NCBI GenBank assembly: GCA_039619475.1
Contig: CM077116.1
Coordinates: 106,561,164 to 106,625,163, forward strand
Direction of reading: 5' to 3'
DNA: 64,000 nucleotides
From: Icerya purchasi
Taxonomy: Eukaryota; Arthropoda; Insecta; Hemiptera; Monophlebidae
Under the pieces are notes generated by a model. The model saw only the letters and a list, made by a program, of their open reading frames with translations. It did not search any database and was not told where the DNA came from. Positions 1-11,529 of this stretch are shown piece after piece. Position numbers and translations under genes: made by a program. Position 1 is the stretch's first letter. The number at the start of each line of letters is the position of its first letter.

Positions 1-344
1 AAGCCGAACACAATTAATCATATTGCAGCATCAGTTTGAATGAATGTTGTTATTAAGATGTAGGGGTTTCTCGGGTGTTTATTTTGTGTATGAAAATGGA
101 CATTGGAACGAGGCAAAGCTATAATACAATAAGATTTTGCGTACGTTTGAAGAAAAACTGCCGTAGTGATTGTGACGATGTTAGAAGAAGCCTATGAAAC
201 TGAATTTTTAAGTCAGCTGGCAATTTTTCTCCGACACAATGCATTCAGCAGAGGTTGTGAGTCCGCAGCTTTCCATAGAACGAACGTCTTTCAACGGCAC
301 GTTCCAAGAGAAATCTAAATACAGTATCGGTGAATGAAAATTAA

Positions 345-425
345 CATTTATCATATAAGAAGCTTTCGGAAATCACTGATATTCCAAAAAGTTCGGTATA
401 TGGAATTTTAAAGGACCAGTTTGAA
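345..425 (+). pseudogene. Possible transposase helix-turn-helix remnant
   Basis: From about 354 the plus strand reads KKLSEITDIPKSSVYGILKD without a stop. This resembles the second helix-turn-helix of mariner-like transposases (leucine, Ile-x-Lys-Ser-(S/T)-V, Ile-Leu spacing). The flanking frames are full of stops and no catalytic part is visible, so it is at best a scrap. The rest of bases 1-540 shows nothing I recognise. Confidence 0.3.
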
Positions 426-540
426 TGTGTTCAGCCCGGGCCTTGCAATTTTCTACGCGAGAGTAAATAGAAAAATTTGTGCAAATTTACAATGGATGGC
501 TTAAAATTATGTGTGGAAAAATCGAAATGTTTTTAAAAAT

Positions 541-1149
541 TCGGTCACTTCTTCTTCTTCTTCTTCTTCATTTACGTGCCATAAACTGCAACAAAGGCCA
601 GAGGCACGAAAAGTTAGGATTCTATAGTTGTGATAGAAGGTTAGTGGAGTTGAGATAAGCGAATAATTTTTTTATATTTACTTCATTGTTACTTAGGAGT
701 TCTTTCAAGGTAGACGGAAGGAAAAACGTGGTGCGAGTGTGATTATATTTGTTGCAGTCTAATAGAATGTGTTGGACGCAGAGAACTGAAGAACAGGTTT
801 CACATAGAGGTGGTAAGGATTTGTTCAAGAGGAATTGGTGAGTAATCCGTGTATGACCAATGCGCAGTCGACACAGTGCTACTTCCTCCTTTCTGCTTGG
901 CCGGAACGACGATTGCCACAAGTTAGTGTCCTCTTTGATGGAACGAAGCTTATTCGACGTTGGGGTGTTGAGCCACGAGTCGAACCATTCCTTTGATAGG
1001 CTACTGGTTATTTCTTGAACAGCGTCGTTGGCAGGTATTCGGTTGTTTGCTACAGGAAAGCATGACGTTGCTTCTTTCGCGGCGCGGTCTGCTGATTTGT
1101 TCTGTGGAATACCTTTGTGTCCTGTTGGCGAAAGTTGGGTACATTTCAA
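541..1149 (-). pseudogene. 3' fragment of an I/jockey-type non-LTR retrotransposon (RNase H end plus C-terminal zinc knuckle)
   Basis: A 175-residue open stretch starts inside an RNase H domain: GHKGI followed by NKSAD near residues 11-21 matches the usual GHxGIxGNExAD end of that fold. Next comes the conserved post-RNase H segment with the CRLRIGHTRITH motif and a terminal zinc knuckle (CETC, then H and C near residues 116-132). Together these mark the C-terminus of ORF2 in I-like elements. On the minus strand the 3' end is a (GAA)n tail (plus-strand TTC repeats, 549-569) rather than poly(A). The copy is 5' truncated near 1,150, and the tryptophan normally preceding the PGH motif is missing. 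It is related to, but not the same family as, the element at 6.3-11.2 kb, which lacks RNase H. Confidence 0.85.
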
Positions 1150-2814
1150 TTACTATCCGATTACGGTAAAAAGTTCACATTGCATTATTATTATTAATTT
1201 GTTTTGTAAGGTAGATTTTTTTCGACAACTCCATATCAGTGAGCAGGTGACGTGTTGCACATCAATTATCGGCAATGGATTGTCTGCGTCTACTTCGCGT
1301 TGTTTTAATCGTACAGATTGTGTGGAATATTTTGTTATATATTATATCAGTGGCGAATCCTTATCTTTTCCCATCGTACTTGTCGAAGACAGAAAAATGT
1401 TGAAATGGAATTAACTCGACATATACTCTTACACACCATTACACAAACAAATACACATTAAGAAGTCACTATTTTTTAATTTAAAAAAAAAACAAAAATT
1501 TATGTTAAAGAAAGTTGATATTTAAATTTTGGTGAAGGAAATAACTTATGTACAACAAGAAGGAATAATAGAAAATAAATTGAACAAATAAATAAATGAA
1601 TAAATAAGGTTATTAAATATACATAACTTTAAAACTACAAAGTAAAATATATGCACCCCTTTCTCTTATAATAAAAAAACTTAAAATATATTATTTAAAG
1701 AAAATTGCAGCCATATTAAGAAATCTGTTTAAAAGTGTATACGTCCGCTCGCATTAATAAACTTTTTTAAATTACCAATTTCAATTCGTTGGTTCGCTGA
1801 ACGACCGCTTCTGAACCGCTTTTCGTTTGTCATAACCGACAGATTTTCGCCAAGCGTATTTATAAGTTAAGTCTACGAACGCCATTCCGCTATAATAAAA
1901 TAGCGGTAGCGTAGTCGCAGTTTCGCAACGAAAAGTGCGCAGTATACATCGCTAAGTCATTATGGAAAAATACTTGGTTCGTTAAATGCTTCGATTTTTT
2001 TGTCTGCATTGCTGCTATTGTATGCACGCTTCTCAATGTGTTCTGAGTGACTCGCTAGTATTGGAGAAGGACCTGTAGCGTCAGGTGAGTACAACACGAA
2101 AGCGAATAGATCACCGAATATCGGAAGTCAACTATTAATCGACGCTGATGTACAACTGGCGTCTTACACATCGAGAATATTTCTATTAGCAAGCCGAAAA
2201 TTGTCTCTTTAGACTGGTTAATCTGTACCGCTAGAAAAGTAGTGGCAGATTTGTTTCTTGACATTTCGTTTCTTTTAATTGTAAGAATAATAGTTTTCTT
2301 GCTGTATGGTAATATTTGTTAAGTAAGTTTATAAAAAATAAATTTCTTAGAAATAATAACTAAAATTAAATAAAAACAAAAATGATCAACATGTGTACCA
2401 GAAAAATGATCAATAACAACCATCTGTTACAAATACTTTTTTAGAACAGAGACAGCGAATGGACAAGATACCAGCAGATTACGCACAAACCCGAATAGAG
2501 GGATTTCATCATTCTCATAATCAGTTTTATTAATAAAATATTACTTGTAAAGGGAAGCTCGAGCAGTAGGCAGCTAATACAACTGGAAGGTCGTTAAAAT
2601 TTTTTTAATTATATTATTTAAAACTCGATCTTTTGGATTCGTCTGGGAATTTATCTATAGTACTTATAAATCAGTTAAAAAAAAAAAAAAAAATAATAAT
2701 AATAGTCAATCATTAGTTTTAAAAAAAACTGTTAAATTTGGAACTTTTCAAAAATACGCCACCATAACGCGGATCTATCATGTCAAATAACAACGTTATA
2801 TGACCGCCCTTCAG
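1150..2814. other. Noncoding AT-rich stretch
   Basis: No supported gene. A small hairpin (CCGCTA at 1887-1892 with TAGCGG at 1901-1906) lies in a locally GC-richer patch at 1,740-2,050. The A-tract at 2,677-2,691 is not attached to a recognisable element. Confidence 0.6.
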
Positions 2815-3515
2815 GCCCTCTGTTCTCTGATCATTCTTGGGATTTTATTATATTCCGTATACGCTCATTTACTCATACCCTTTCTTCTCTTCATTCCATT
2901 TATATTAATATTTACTACGGGTTCCTAGCTGTTCGGCCATTTTTGATAATGAAGCGGGGTTAGGACTCCTTGACTCGGGTTGCTGCTTCTTTCGACCTCT
3001 TTTCTTAAGAAAAATCCGATCCTTTAACTCCTTCCGCTGTATAAAAGTTTTCACCTTAGATTATGGTATCGAATATGTACGTTTCCTTTTTTTCGAACAA
3101 TTCTTCTTTTTATCTGTCTGTTCAACCATTAGTGTCTTCCTGCCAATCAATGGTTCTTTTTGTTTCCTTCACTTTGTCGCTCTGTTGTTTTTATTATTCG
3201 TCTGCGTCCTTAAGCAATACTCTATTATCTTCCTCCCGATTTCGTTTTCCGTTGGTTTCCTCTCCATATTGTCTTCTCCACTCAAATGAGGAACATGTTT
3301 TGCGATAGTGATCATATATGTTCTTTGAGTATTCATCTTTTTCTATTGAGTGTTCTGCTTTCTGCTCTAATTTGCTGCGACATAGTTTTCCTACTTTGTA
3401 ATGTGCCTCATATCCTGTCTTTTCCTTCTCCACACATCTTTCATACTATTTGTTCATTCCTATTAACAATATCTGACCCCCATCAAGATATAATTGATTC
3501 TTTCTCTTTGTATTT
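2815..3515 (+). pseudogene. Degenerate Element-2 fragment (RNase H end to ORF2 C-terminus)
   Basis: Read across all three frames, this plus-strand stretch parallels the 3' end of Element-2 (full copy at 48-54 kb). The order is: an RNase H strand similar to SDFIILRIRCL near 2,835, the loop before the last RNase H aspartate near 2,930-2,990, the NNSSFYLSVQPL segment at about 3,105, the SSSRFRFPLVSSPYC knuckle segment near 3,230, and a tail resembling LSFPSPHIF near 3,420. No frame stays open for long, so it is a decayed 3' piece. No poly(A) tail or target duplication is visible. Confidence 0.75.
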
Positions 3516-3529
3516 GTTTCTAGGTAGAA

Positions 3530-3960
3530 GTTCCTGGTTGACGAGGTCCCCCACCAAAAAAAAAAACTGCGTTACAAAAGATCTAAAAGAAGGTTTTCTA
3601 TAAGGTGCTCTTTATCTCAGATTCTAAAAATGTTCTGCAAGCTGTCTCATCTTCTCTTTCTGCTCCCTCATCCAATTATGTAATACTTTTCATACGCTTT
3701 CTCATCTATGACCTTTTCCTCCTCCGCTCGTTCGAGATCGATATTTTCTGGATTCCTGGTCATTTCGGTATTGAGGATGACTCAACTCCTATTATTCTTC
3801 GTTTTCTAATTCTTTCTTTTTTTATCTCTCTATTTAGTCATTTCTTCCTTCTCGCCTATGGTTCCTTGACTTCCCCCCTCTTAAACGCTCAACAATCTCT
3901 GCTATTTGTCGTCTTCGTTTCGGGTATTATTTTCTCGATTTTCATTTACATCTACTCCAT
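3530..3960 (+). pseudogene. Second degenerate Element-2 fragment (RNase H)
   Basis: A fresh RNase H domain begins downstream of the C-terminal tail of the preceding fragment, so this is a separate insertion or a duplication. FISDSKNVLQAV (near 3,605-3,640) matches ISDSMSVLQAI of Element-2 and keeps the catalytic Asp. FWIPGHFGIE (near 3,745) matches its LWIPSHMGIK. Downstream sequence is pyrimidine-rich and frameshifted and fades near 3,960. Confidence 0.75.
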
Positions 3961-3977
3961 TTTGTCACTAGCGTATT

Positions 3978-4022
3978 TTTTCCATTCCAACCCGAGATTC
4001 GAACTCGGGGCCCCAGATTGTT
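3978..4022 (-). other. tRNA T-arm-like sequence (possible SINE or tRNA remnant)
   Basis: The plus strand contains CCCGAGATTCGAACTCGGG. Its reverse complement is a perfect T-arm with a GTTCGAATC loop (a B-box-like pol III motif). No acceptor or D-arm could be placed, so this is probably a piece of a tRNA-derived repeat rather than a tRNA gene. Confidence 0.3.
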
Positions 4023-4209
4023 AATTTCAAACATAAAATGTAAATGCTTTATTTCAATAAACCAATAATTGTGAGATTGAAACATATTGTCAGTATGAAT
4101 AAAATTCCATGATATTTTGCATAGTGTTTTTGAGCAATATATTAATGCTTAATTAATAAAGACATAATTAAAGGAGTTTTTATTACATTAAAAAATACAA
4201 TAATTTACA

Positions 4210-5574
4210 ATTTTCTTCTGAATTTTTTTAGTGCAAATTCAGAGATAATGTTTTCAACATTTATCCTTTCCAAAATCGATCAGATATTCAATAAACATTA
4301 TTGCTAAACTATTTAGTCTTTTATCAGGCATTGTGTTCCTTTGCTGATTTTTTAGAATCTTGAGTGCTGAAAAACTTCTTTCCCCAATGCAATTTAAAAA
4401 TATTCGAAAGCATATTTCTATATTAGGAAAGGTAGAAACTATAAATTCTTTTTTTTTTTTTATTCGGGTGTACAAGTCCATTATAGATAAATTGCTTTTC
4501 TTTTCTGATCATTCTAAGTAAAATTTAAAGTGAATACATTCAGATGTTAAAGATTCCGCATCTATATCGATATCATATTTTTCAGAAAGTTCATACAATT
4601 TTTCTTTATTGTTTTACCTGCCATATTGTGTAAATGCAAAAAAAAAAGTAAAATTGTCATGTAATGATATGGTAACTTTAGTTTTTTAATATTAACGCAA
4701 AGAGAATCAACAATGGGACGACAAATTTCGATTTTAAATTTATCTATTTCGTTAAAAACGGTGTCATAGTTTTTTCCTTCGAATCTCGTTAATCTAAGTC
4801 TATCGTTTTTTTCACTAATTGTTATTTCAGTTTTTTCAATAAATGTTTTTGTTTCGCTCATATAATCATCGAACTTGTTTCCCAAATTATGAAGATATTT
4901 TTCTAGAGAATCGAACAAGTTCACAATTACAGCTAAATCTATATTTTCTTTTTGTAAAGTTTTGCTAGTTAAATTTGTTTTTAATAATATGTCATCCTGA
5001 ACAATAGTTAAAAAAATATTATTAAATTGAGTTAGTTTATTAAAAAACTCGAAAACTCAAGACTAGTTTCACTTGATTGCGATGTATCACTCAGAAGTTG
5101 CGAAAGAACTTTTAAAATACTGCAATAACTTCCACGAATAGCATTAAGAGCGTCACTTCGGACTGATTATCTGGTATCGGATAATGGCTTTATCGGTTTC
5201 TCTTTACTATTTTCTTTTCCGAAACATACTCCACAACTTATTTTATACAATAATTTCTTCTTTCTTTTTTCAGAGTTTTTTAATCGCGTGTAAAAGTGTT
5301 GCAAGGGTTAAAAGATGGCGGAACCAGGGAGGGAAATTCAAAATTTAAAAAAATCTAGTCCCCGCTGACAAACAGAAGCTATGCTGTTTTCTTCAGGATA
5401 ATACCTTTCGACTCCCATCAGGCCAATGGAAAGTGACGTGGCTTCTTTTTTGTTTCGGTGGTGATGCACGTCGGTCATCGTGCTGAAATTTGTATTTTTG
5501 CATAAAATCGTTTTCTTTAAGTGGGCTCCCAACCGGTGAGGCTTAGGGACCTCTGACTCTTAAAGACGGCACTG
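4210..5574 (-). pseudogene. hAT-family transposase relic (copy A) with a 5' terminal repeat
   Basis: Read on the minus strand, three separated pieces follow hAT (ZMYM1/TTF-type) transposase order. An N-terminal piece reads CGVCFGKENSKEKPIKPLSD near 5,220-5,160. A middle piece of 120 residues (4,562-4,924) lies before the dimerisation domain. The C-terminal hAT dimerisation motif is at 4,254-4,481 (ERSFSALKILKNQQRNTM, then RLNSLAIMFIEY). Stops and frameshifts separate them. On the minus strand the 5' end is CAGTGCCGTCTTTAAG (5,559-5,574), a typical hAT CAGNG terminus. I could not find the partner terminus near 4.2 kb, so the copy is probably 3' truncated. It cannot make an active transposase. 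Confidence 0.75.
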
Positions 5575-5898
5575 ATAACAACAGTATAAGTTATCATCTT
5601 TATCCGAAATATATCAGACGAAAAAAAATTTTCGGATTCCTATTTCGTTCTCGATGATTGCTTTAGTTAATATTTCAGATACGTTTCGAAAGGCAAAAGA
5701 TGGCGCTCGCTTTAGCAACGGTCGAGGAAGATACCGAAACATTATGTTATTTTTCTGCCGTATAACCAAATTATGATAAGCGGATTACGCGATTCGTCGC
5801 ACGACCTAAAATAACTAAACAACACGATTGGCATAATAAAAAATTGCATTGGTGTGAGTGGCAGCTCAACAAGCAAGTTTTTTATAGTAAAGACAGAT

Positions 5899-5906
5899 AT
5901 ACATAC

Positions 5907-5942
<36 letters not shown>
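5899..5942. repeat. (CATA)n/(AT)n microsatellite
   Basis: About five CATA units run into eleven AT units. Simple sequence; the short ORF spanning it is an artefact. Confidence 0.95.
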
Positions 5943-6323
5943 GTATAAGAGATTCAGAGAGATATTTTTTAAGGATATTGGGGGGATTGTGTAATTATGT
6001 AATATCTTATACAGCCGATAGTCAATTGGAGAACTACCTTGTTTCATAAAGAAAACCAGATATCGACCTCTTTAAAAATTTAAAATGTTTTAAAAATACG
6101 TAATTATAATTTAATTTTGTTTTTTTTTTGGGGGGGGGCGTATAATTAAAAATTAGCCGACGTTGTTATTAAGGTACAAACGTTTATCTTTTTTTTTTTT
6201 AAGTAATATATTTCCTGCATAAAACTAAAACAAAGTAAAATCATTGTATAGTAAATCACAAAAAAGAGATAATTTAATTAATCACAAAAACACCACGATT
6301 ATGAAATATATGCGACTCCAAAA
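5943..6323. other. Noncoding flank of Element-1
   Basis: AT-rich with homopolymer T runs and a G9 run near 6,130. No gene is visible. It ends at the target site of Element-1. Confidence 0.6.
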
Positions 6324-6333
6324 CATGTCGGTA
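6324..6333. repeat. Target-site duplication of Element-1 (3' side)
   Basis: CATGTCGGTA lies directly before the poly(T) run that represents the element's poly(A) tail. The same 10 bases recur at 11,243-11,252; the match can be extended over TTT, which is ambiguous because of the poly(T). Confidence 0.85.
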
Positions 6334-6492
6334 TTTTTTTTTTTTTAATACGTTTATTTATTGTCGCTCAGCAACTCTGGCTATTTGCGACGAATACATA
6401 AAGTTTACATCTTATAAATAGATTACATAGCGATTGATTTTAAATATTTCATAGGATTTTACGACAGATTTAAATTTAAGTTAGTTTATATC

Positions 6493-9400
6493 TTATATTA
6501 TACAGTACAAAGAGGTTGACTTTAAATATTTTTTGAGATCTTTAGAAACCAATTCATCATCGCTCAAAATGTCGTAGAGCGATTTCCCCTCGAGGTTGCA
6601 GTTTTTTCTATGTTCCACATATGTTTTACATTTGCACAGTAGATGTTGTACGGTAATGATTTCGTTGCAAGTATGGCATTGAGGAGTTTGTGTTTTTTCT
6701 AAGATGTATTTATGCGTTATCGAACAATGACCAATTTGGAGACGTGCTAGAATGATTTCTTCTTGTCGATTGGTTCGATACGATGTTTCCCAATGTTGCA
6801 GTTCCTTTTTGATGAGAAATAATTTATTTGAACTTTGGGTTTGTTGCCATTCGGTTTGCCATTTTTTCTGAATAATTTTCCTAATTGATTTGGTTAACAA
6901 CTTGTCCTCTTTTTTCGCCTTATTGATGCAAGAATTAGCGAGTTGAAAGGTAGAATACCATGGAGGTCGATCTGGCGAGTGGATGGTATAAATAGGTTGA
7001 GTGTAATTCAATTCTGCAATTAATCCCATACACTGTATCGGAAATGGCTTTTGGATTCTGGATTTTTTATCATACTGTTGTACAAAGTTTGGAAACATGT
7101 TCTTTTGGTTGGAAGGGTTTGCGGTGTTAGCTGTTAATTTGACGAAGTGTTTTAGCGACAAGAGATGTCTTCTGAGTTTTAAGGGTAAAATATTACTCTC
7201 AGCGTGTAGACTAGCGATAGGACTGGTATGAAATGCACCTGTAATGAGGCGTAGAGCGGTGTTTTGTACTGGATTTAATTTTTCGAGATGATTTGTCTTC
7301 GCGCTATTATATATGACTGATCCATAATCCAGCTTGGATAAAGTCAATGCCGTATATAGGTTTATCAATGTTTTCCTGTCTCCGCCCCATTTTGTGTGTG
7401 CAACCATTTTTAGTACATTTAGGGATTTATAAGTTTTTATTTTCAAGTTTTGTAAATGATGTTTCCAAGACAACTTGCGGTCAAATGTCATTCCAAGAAT
7501 TTTTATGGACTCGCAGCTTGATATGGGAATATTGTTTAGCTTGATGTTACATTCGGGAGGAGCAGAACGTTTGTTGCTGAATGTAATCGCTTTGGTTTTG
7601 CTTGTTGAAAAGGATAGCCCATTAGCTAGAGCCCATTCTTGCAGTTTATTGGTGGTGTTTTGTAAAGCGGTGTTCAAACTACATAAATTCGAAGATGTCA
7701 TATAGATGACTAGGTCGTCGGCAAATACTTGATATTTAACTGGTGGTGCAACAAGCTTAGCTATGTCTGTTATACCTATGATGAATAAGGTAGGGCTGAT
7801 TACCGATCCTTGTGGTGTACCACTTTCTTGAATTCTCGGGGAAGATAAGATGTCTTGGATCCGTACTTGGAATGTTCTAATTGATAAGAAATTTTTTATG
7901 AAGTACAGCATATTTCCTTTTATATTCCATTCTTCCAGCATTTTTAGAATTTTATATTGCCATATTCGATCAAAGGCTTTTTCAAGATCGAAGCTTACCA
8001 GCATAGTAAATTGATTAGTCACAAAACCATCACAGATTTGCTGATGGAGCCTGATAAGATGGCCAATCGTATTCCGACCTGAGCGGAAACCGTACTGCAG
8101 AGGGTCTAGAAGATTTTTTTGTTCGAGTGTCCATTTTAGCCGGTTGTTTATTATTTTCTCCATAACCTTGCATAGCGTATTTGTTAATGAAATAGGTCTG
8201 GCTGGTAAGAGTGGGTCTTTTTCTGGTTTTAATAGGGGGATAATGTGAGCAACTTTCCAGCTATTTGGTATCTGGTTCGAACTCCATAAAAAGTTGAAAT
8301 ATTTGACTATAGTTTGAAGAGAACCAACATTCAATTTTTTGATCATTTCTATGTGGATATTGTCCGGTCCAGCTGCCGACGATTTCATATGTTTTAAAGT
8401 GAAGAAGAGTTCATTATAGGTGAGGGGCAAATTGTATTCCTGAGGACTAGTCTCGATGCAATCGACTTCTCGTTGTTCGGCGGCCTGTTTTTTGTTTTGA
8501 AACGATATTGAATAATTTTCCTTGGATGATGATTGATAGAAATGATTCGCAAAGCATTCGGCTATGTCTTGCTTTTGCTGGATAAATTGTGAGGTTGGTT
8601 TAAGTACCGTGATCGAAGTAAAATGTTGCTTGTTTGAAATCATTTTTATTTTATTCCAGACTTCTTTTACCGGTGTATGGACGTTAAACGAGGATGTAAA
8701 TTTGATCCAGGACTGTTTTTTTGCTTCTCGAATAGTATGTTTACAATTTGCTCGAGCGATTTTAAATTTACTTAAATTTTCCTCCGTAGGATGACGTTTA
8801 AAACGGGTGAGAAGGCGGTTTTTTTGTTTTATTGCAAATTTGCAATCGTTATTCCACCAGATTGTTTGTTTCCTTATTATGATTGAACTATTTTTGGGAA
8901 TATTTTTGTCTGCAGCACTGATGATTTGATTTACGATTACATTGTTCATCTCGTTGGCATCTGTGCAATTTCCCGGAAGCTGTAGGTTTATGGAGTTGGT
9001 AAAGTTAGGCCAGTCAGCATCCTTGATTCTCCATGTTGGGTATTTTTTATTTTGATTGATGTCGACGACCGTTTGTATAGAAATTAAGATGGGAAAATGG
9101 TCGCTTCCGAAAAGAGTGGGGAGAGTTTGCCACTCAAGCATCGGAGCTAGAGCACTGCTGCATATTGAGACATCTATAGCTGATAAGCTTCCGTTGAAAG
9201 AGTTGAAGTGAGTTTTGGCTCCATTGTCGAGCAGGGTTAGATTGTGACGGTCTATAATTTTTTCGATGATTCTTCCTCGATCATTTGTGTACTCCGAGCC
9301 CTATATAAAGTTATGAGCATTAAAATCCCCACTGATTATAAATGGAGTCGGTAATTGGTTTATTCTAGGCTGAATTCTGTAATTTCGTCGGAATGATGAA

Positions 9401-9734
9401 GGTACAAAGAGCACAGAGTAATTTTGAGTGGACTTCTTATAGTGATCGCCGATGCTTGTAAACTTGTTCGAAGGGTTAATATGTGGTGGTATAGGTTATT
9501 TCTGACACCAATAAGCACGCCACCGTTAGCAATTGTATCAGTAGCTACGTCAGTACGACATAAAGTGAAGTTTTTTAAGTTATAAATTTCATTTTTTTTC
9601 AGTCTAGTCTCTTGTAGGAAGATGAAATCTGGGTTATTTTGAGCGATTATAATTTGTAGTTCCGGAAGTTTACTCCGAAGACTATTTAAGTTCCAATTTA
9701 AAATCTTCATAATAAATCTATCTGGGTGTGCCAT
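6493..9734 (-). pseudogene. Element-1 ORF2: endonuclease plus reverse transcriptase, RNase H absent
   Basis: The endonuclease domain starts at ILNWNLNSLRSK (ATG at 9,734 or 9,710) and continues with LQETRLKKNE, SGDFNAHN and GSDHFPI. A one-base frameshift near 9,362 and a TAG at 9,301-9,303 (where relatives have Trp before GSE) break it; from 9,300 to 6,493 the frame is open for over 900 codons. The reverse transcriptase has FDLEKAFDRIW (motif A), GTPQGSVISPTL (motif B) and FADDLVIY (catalytic YADD-type box). After the thumb, the RPPWY motif is followed within about 20 residues by the post-RNase H linker, the ARLQIGHCSITH motif and a terminal CHTC-type zinc knuckle. The ~130-residue RNase H normally found between them is missing without loss of frame. 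Confidence 0.92.
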
Positions 9735-11058
9735 TCTGCAAGTGGTCATGCTCCAGTTTTTTGATAATTTTTGTGAATTTAATTTTGGTACTTTTATGCG
9801 TAAGAGGAACGCGTATTTCTTTCAACATCTGAATCAGTGGGCGGACGTCGCTAATCTGCATGTCGTCTATTACTTGTGCCACATTTTGTGCATTTGGTCC
9901 TTTGCACATGTCAATGAAAATCATTAGATTTTGAAAGTTGAGAGGGTATTTATTTTTATTTTGGGTGATGTGCTGTTCAAGCGGAGCAAAAATTTCTTTT
10001 AAAGTTGGTTTCGGTTTACCAGGCTCAGGTTCTGATTCAGTTTCTTCATCAGATTGCGAGTCAGATTCGTTTAGGTTTGGAGCTGATTTGGGTGGCTTTC
10101 GTTTCTTTTTGGCCGATTTATCCGGTTTTTGGTGTGCAACGTCATTGCTTTTCGTCGAGTGAGAAGTAGATGACTCAGGACGAGGTCGTTTGAATTTTTC
10201 CGTTTGCAATGGAGGAAATTGTGTGGCCTCTAAATTGTTATCACGTATGACCTAGTTCGATTGGCAATTAGAATTTGAATTTCCGAAATGATCAGCACTT
10301 AATTCATCTGTTTCTACATCATGGGTTGCGTCGAAGTATTCCAGACCACTTGGGACTGTTTCGTCTTCTGGGCAATTCTCGGCTCGATGCCCTCTGCTGT
10401 GGCATTTGAAACATGAGAATTCATCGCATGTGATAAAAATACGATGATTTTGCCCGTTGAATTGAATTAAGATGGAACTCGTAATCTTATCTTTATCTAT
10501 TTCAGTATTGGTGTAAAATTGACTTCGCCAACTTATTATGTGACCGAACTGTAGGTCGTGCGGGTTTAGTCTAAGGTAAGATAACGGGGTGGTTATTTCC
10601 AACTTTAGTTCATTTCTTACGTAATCCTCTAGGATGTTGTTGGGAATACTTGGATTGACATGCGAGAAAATTATTTTTTTCATAGGGTTTGACAGTCTAC
10701 GGCATTTAATGAAGTTTGACTCAATTTCGAATCCTTTATGTTTATCAAAAAATTTATCTACGAGTTCTTTCGATTTTAAATGAATGATTATACGATTTTT
10801 ACTGACTTTTGACGCCGCGATGATGTTCTTAGGATTTTCGATTATACTGGTTTTAGTTAACGCAATCAGGTAATCACGTATTTTATAGTCGTTTATACAA
10901 TTAAAAACCATACCTTGTTCTTCAGTTGGATGCTGAATTTCCGTGATCGGAGAAATTTTGGTTTTAGCTATCTGAGCGTAAGATGAGTTGGTTCGAACGT
11001 TCATGCTCGGTGACGTAGATAACGTTGCCGTAGTGTTAGATAATTGCTGGTCGGCCAT
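9718..11058 (-). pseudogene. Element-1 ORF1, nucleic-acid-binding protein, one internal stop
   Basis: ORF1 begins at the ATG at 11,058 (MADQQLSN) and would encode about 446 residues. It is split by a single in-frame TAG at 10,252-10,254 after residue 268; the downstream reading frame (to 9,718) is identical, so this is one nonsense mutation. The first part ends in one CCHC knuckle (CFKCHSRGHRAENC, near residue 217), as in I-type ORF1 proteins that coat element RNA. After the stop come an FPPL segment, a basic KKKRKPPK patch (a possible nuclear signal) and an acidic stretch, then a helical tail. Its last bases overlap the start of ORF2. Only one knuckle is obvious; many relatives have two or three. 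Confidence 0.88.
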
Positions 11059-11242
11059 GCCGACCGGCGTAATTGGTAACGCCGATGATTAAATCCGATA
11101 TCACGACGAAACTCGAATAGCGAGAGTCGAAAATTAAGAGATAAGATTATTATTATACAGCTATTATTGTTTTATTACTTTGAGAGAGAAACACGAACGC
11201 AAAACACGTGAACTTCACTTTAAAGCATAAAATCAAAAAAAC

Positions 11243-11252
11243 CATGTCGGTA
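11243..11252. repeat. Target-site duplication of Element-1 (5' side)
   Basis: Second copy of CATGTCGGTA, marking the 5' boundary of Element-1. Confidence 0.85.
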
Positions 11253-11529
11253 TTTATATGTATCTTTTTGCGATTATTTCAATTTTTTGTGTTTCGTAAT
11301 TTGTTAAACAATAATTTTATATTAATACAGAAAATGAACTGTAATAATTTCAATACTGATTGAAAGCAAAGTAATATAAAAATATGAAAAAATCATCAAT
11401 ATCCATATAAAATTTATTAAATTCTGTAATAAAAAATATGTGTATACAAATTTTTGTTAAATTGTGCTTCAAAAAATAGTAAAAACTGAAAATAAAAAAA
11501 TCTCTATAGTTTAATTCTCGTTTTTCTTG

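Larger units (their letters stand above)
6334..11242 (-). mobile_element. Element-1: full-length I/jockey-type non-LTR retrotransposon
   Basis: A 4.9-kb retrotransposon on the minus strand, bounded by a 10-bp direct repeat (CATGTCGGTA at 6,324 and 11,243). It has a poly(A) tail (plus-strand T run at 6,334-6,346). The order from 11,242 downward is a ~185-bp 5' UTR, ORF1 (11,058-9,718), ORF2 (starting at 9,734 or 9,710) and a ~150-bp 3' UTR. ORF1 and ORF2 overlap or nearly abut, as is usual for this class, which copies itself by target-primed reverse transcription. Visible damage is limited to one stop in ORF1 and one frameshift plus one stop in ORF2, all in the 5' half, so insertion was fairly recent. 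The unusual point is the missing RNase H domain in ORF2. Confidence 0.93.

Noticed and set aside
1028..1414. 128-codon plus-strand ORF
   Set aside because: Antisense to the RNase H region of the 541-1,149 retroelement fragment; no motif of its own.
3978..4022. Functional tRNA gene
   Set aside because: Only a T-arm can be folded; no acceptor stem, D-arm or anticodon arm is present.
5338..5532. Separate small gene upstream of hAT copy A
   Set aside because: Lies inside the hAT element between its CAG terminus and the transposase pieces, so it is more likely the decayed N-terminal part.
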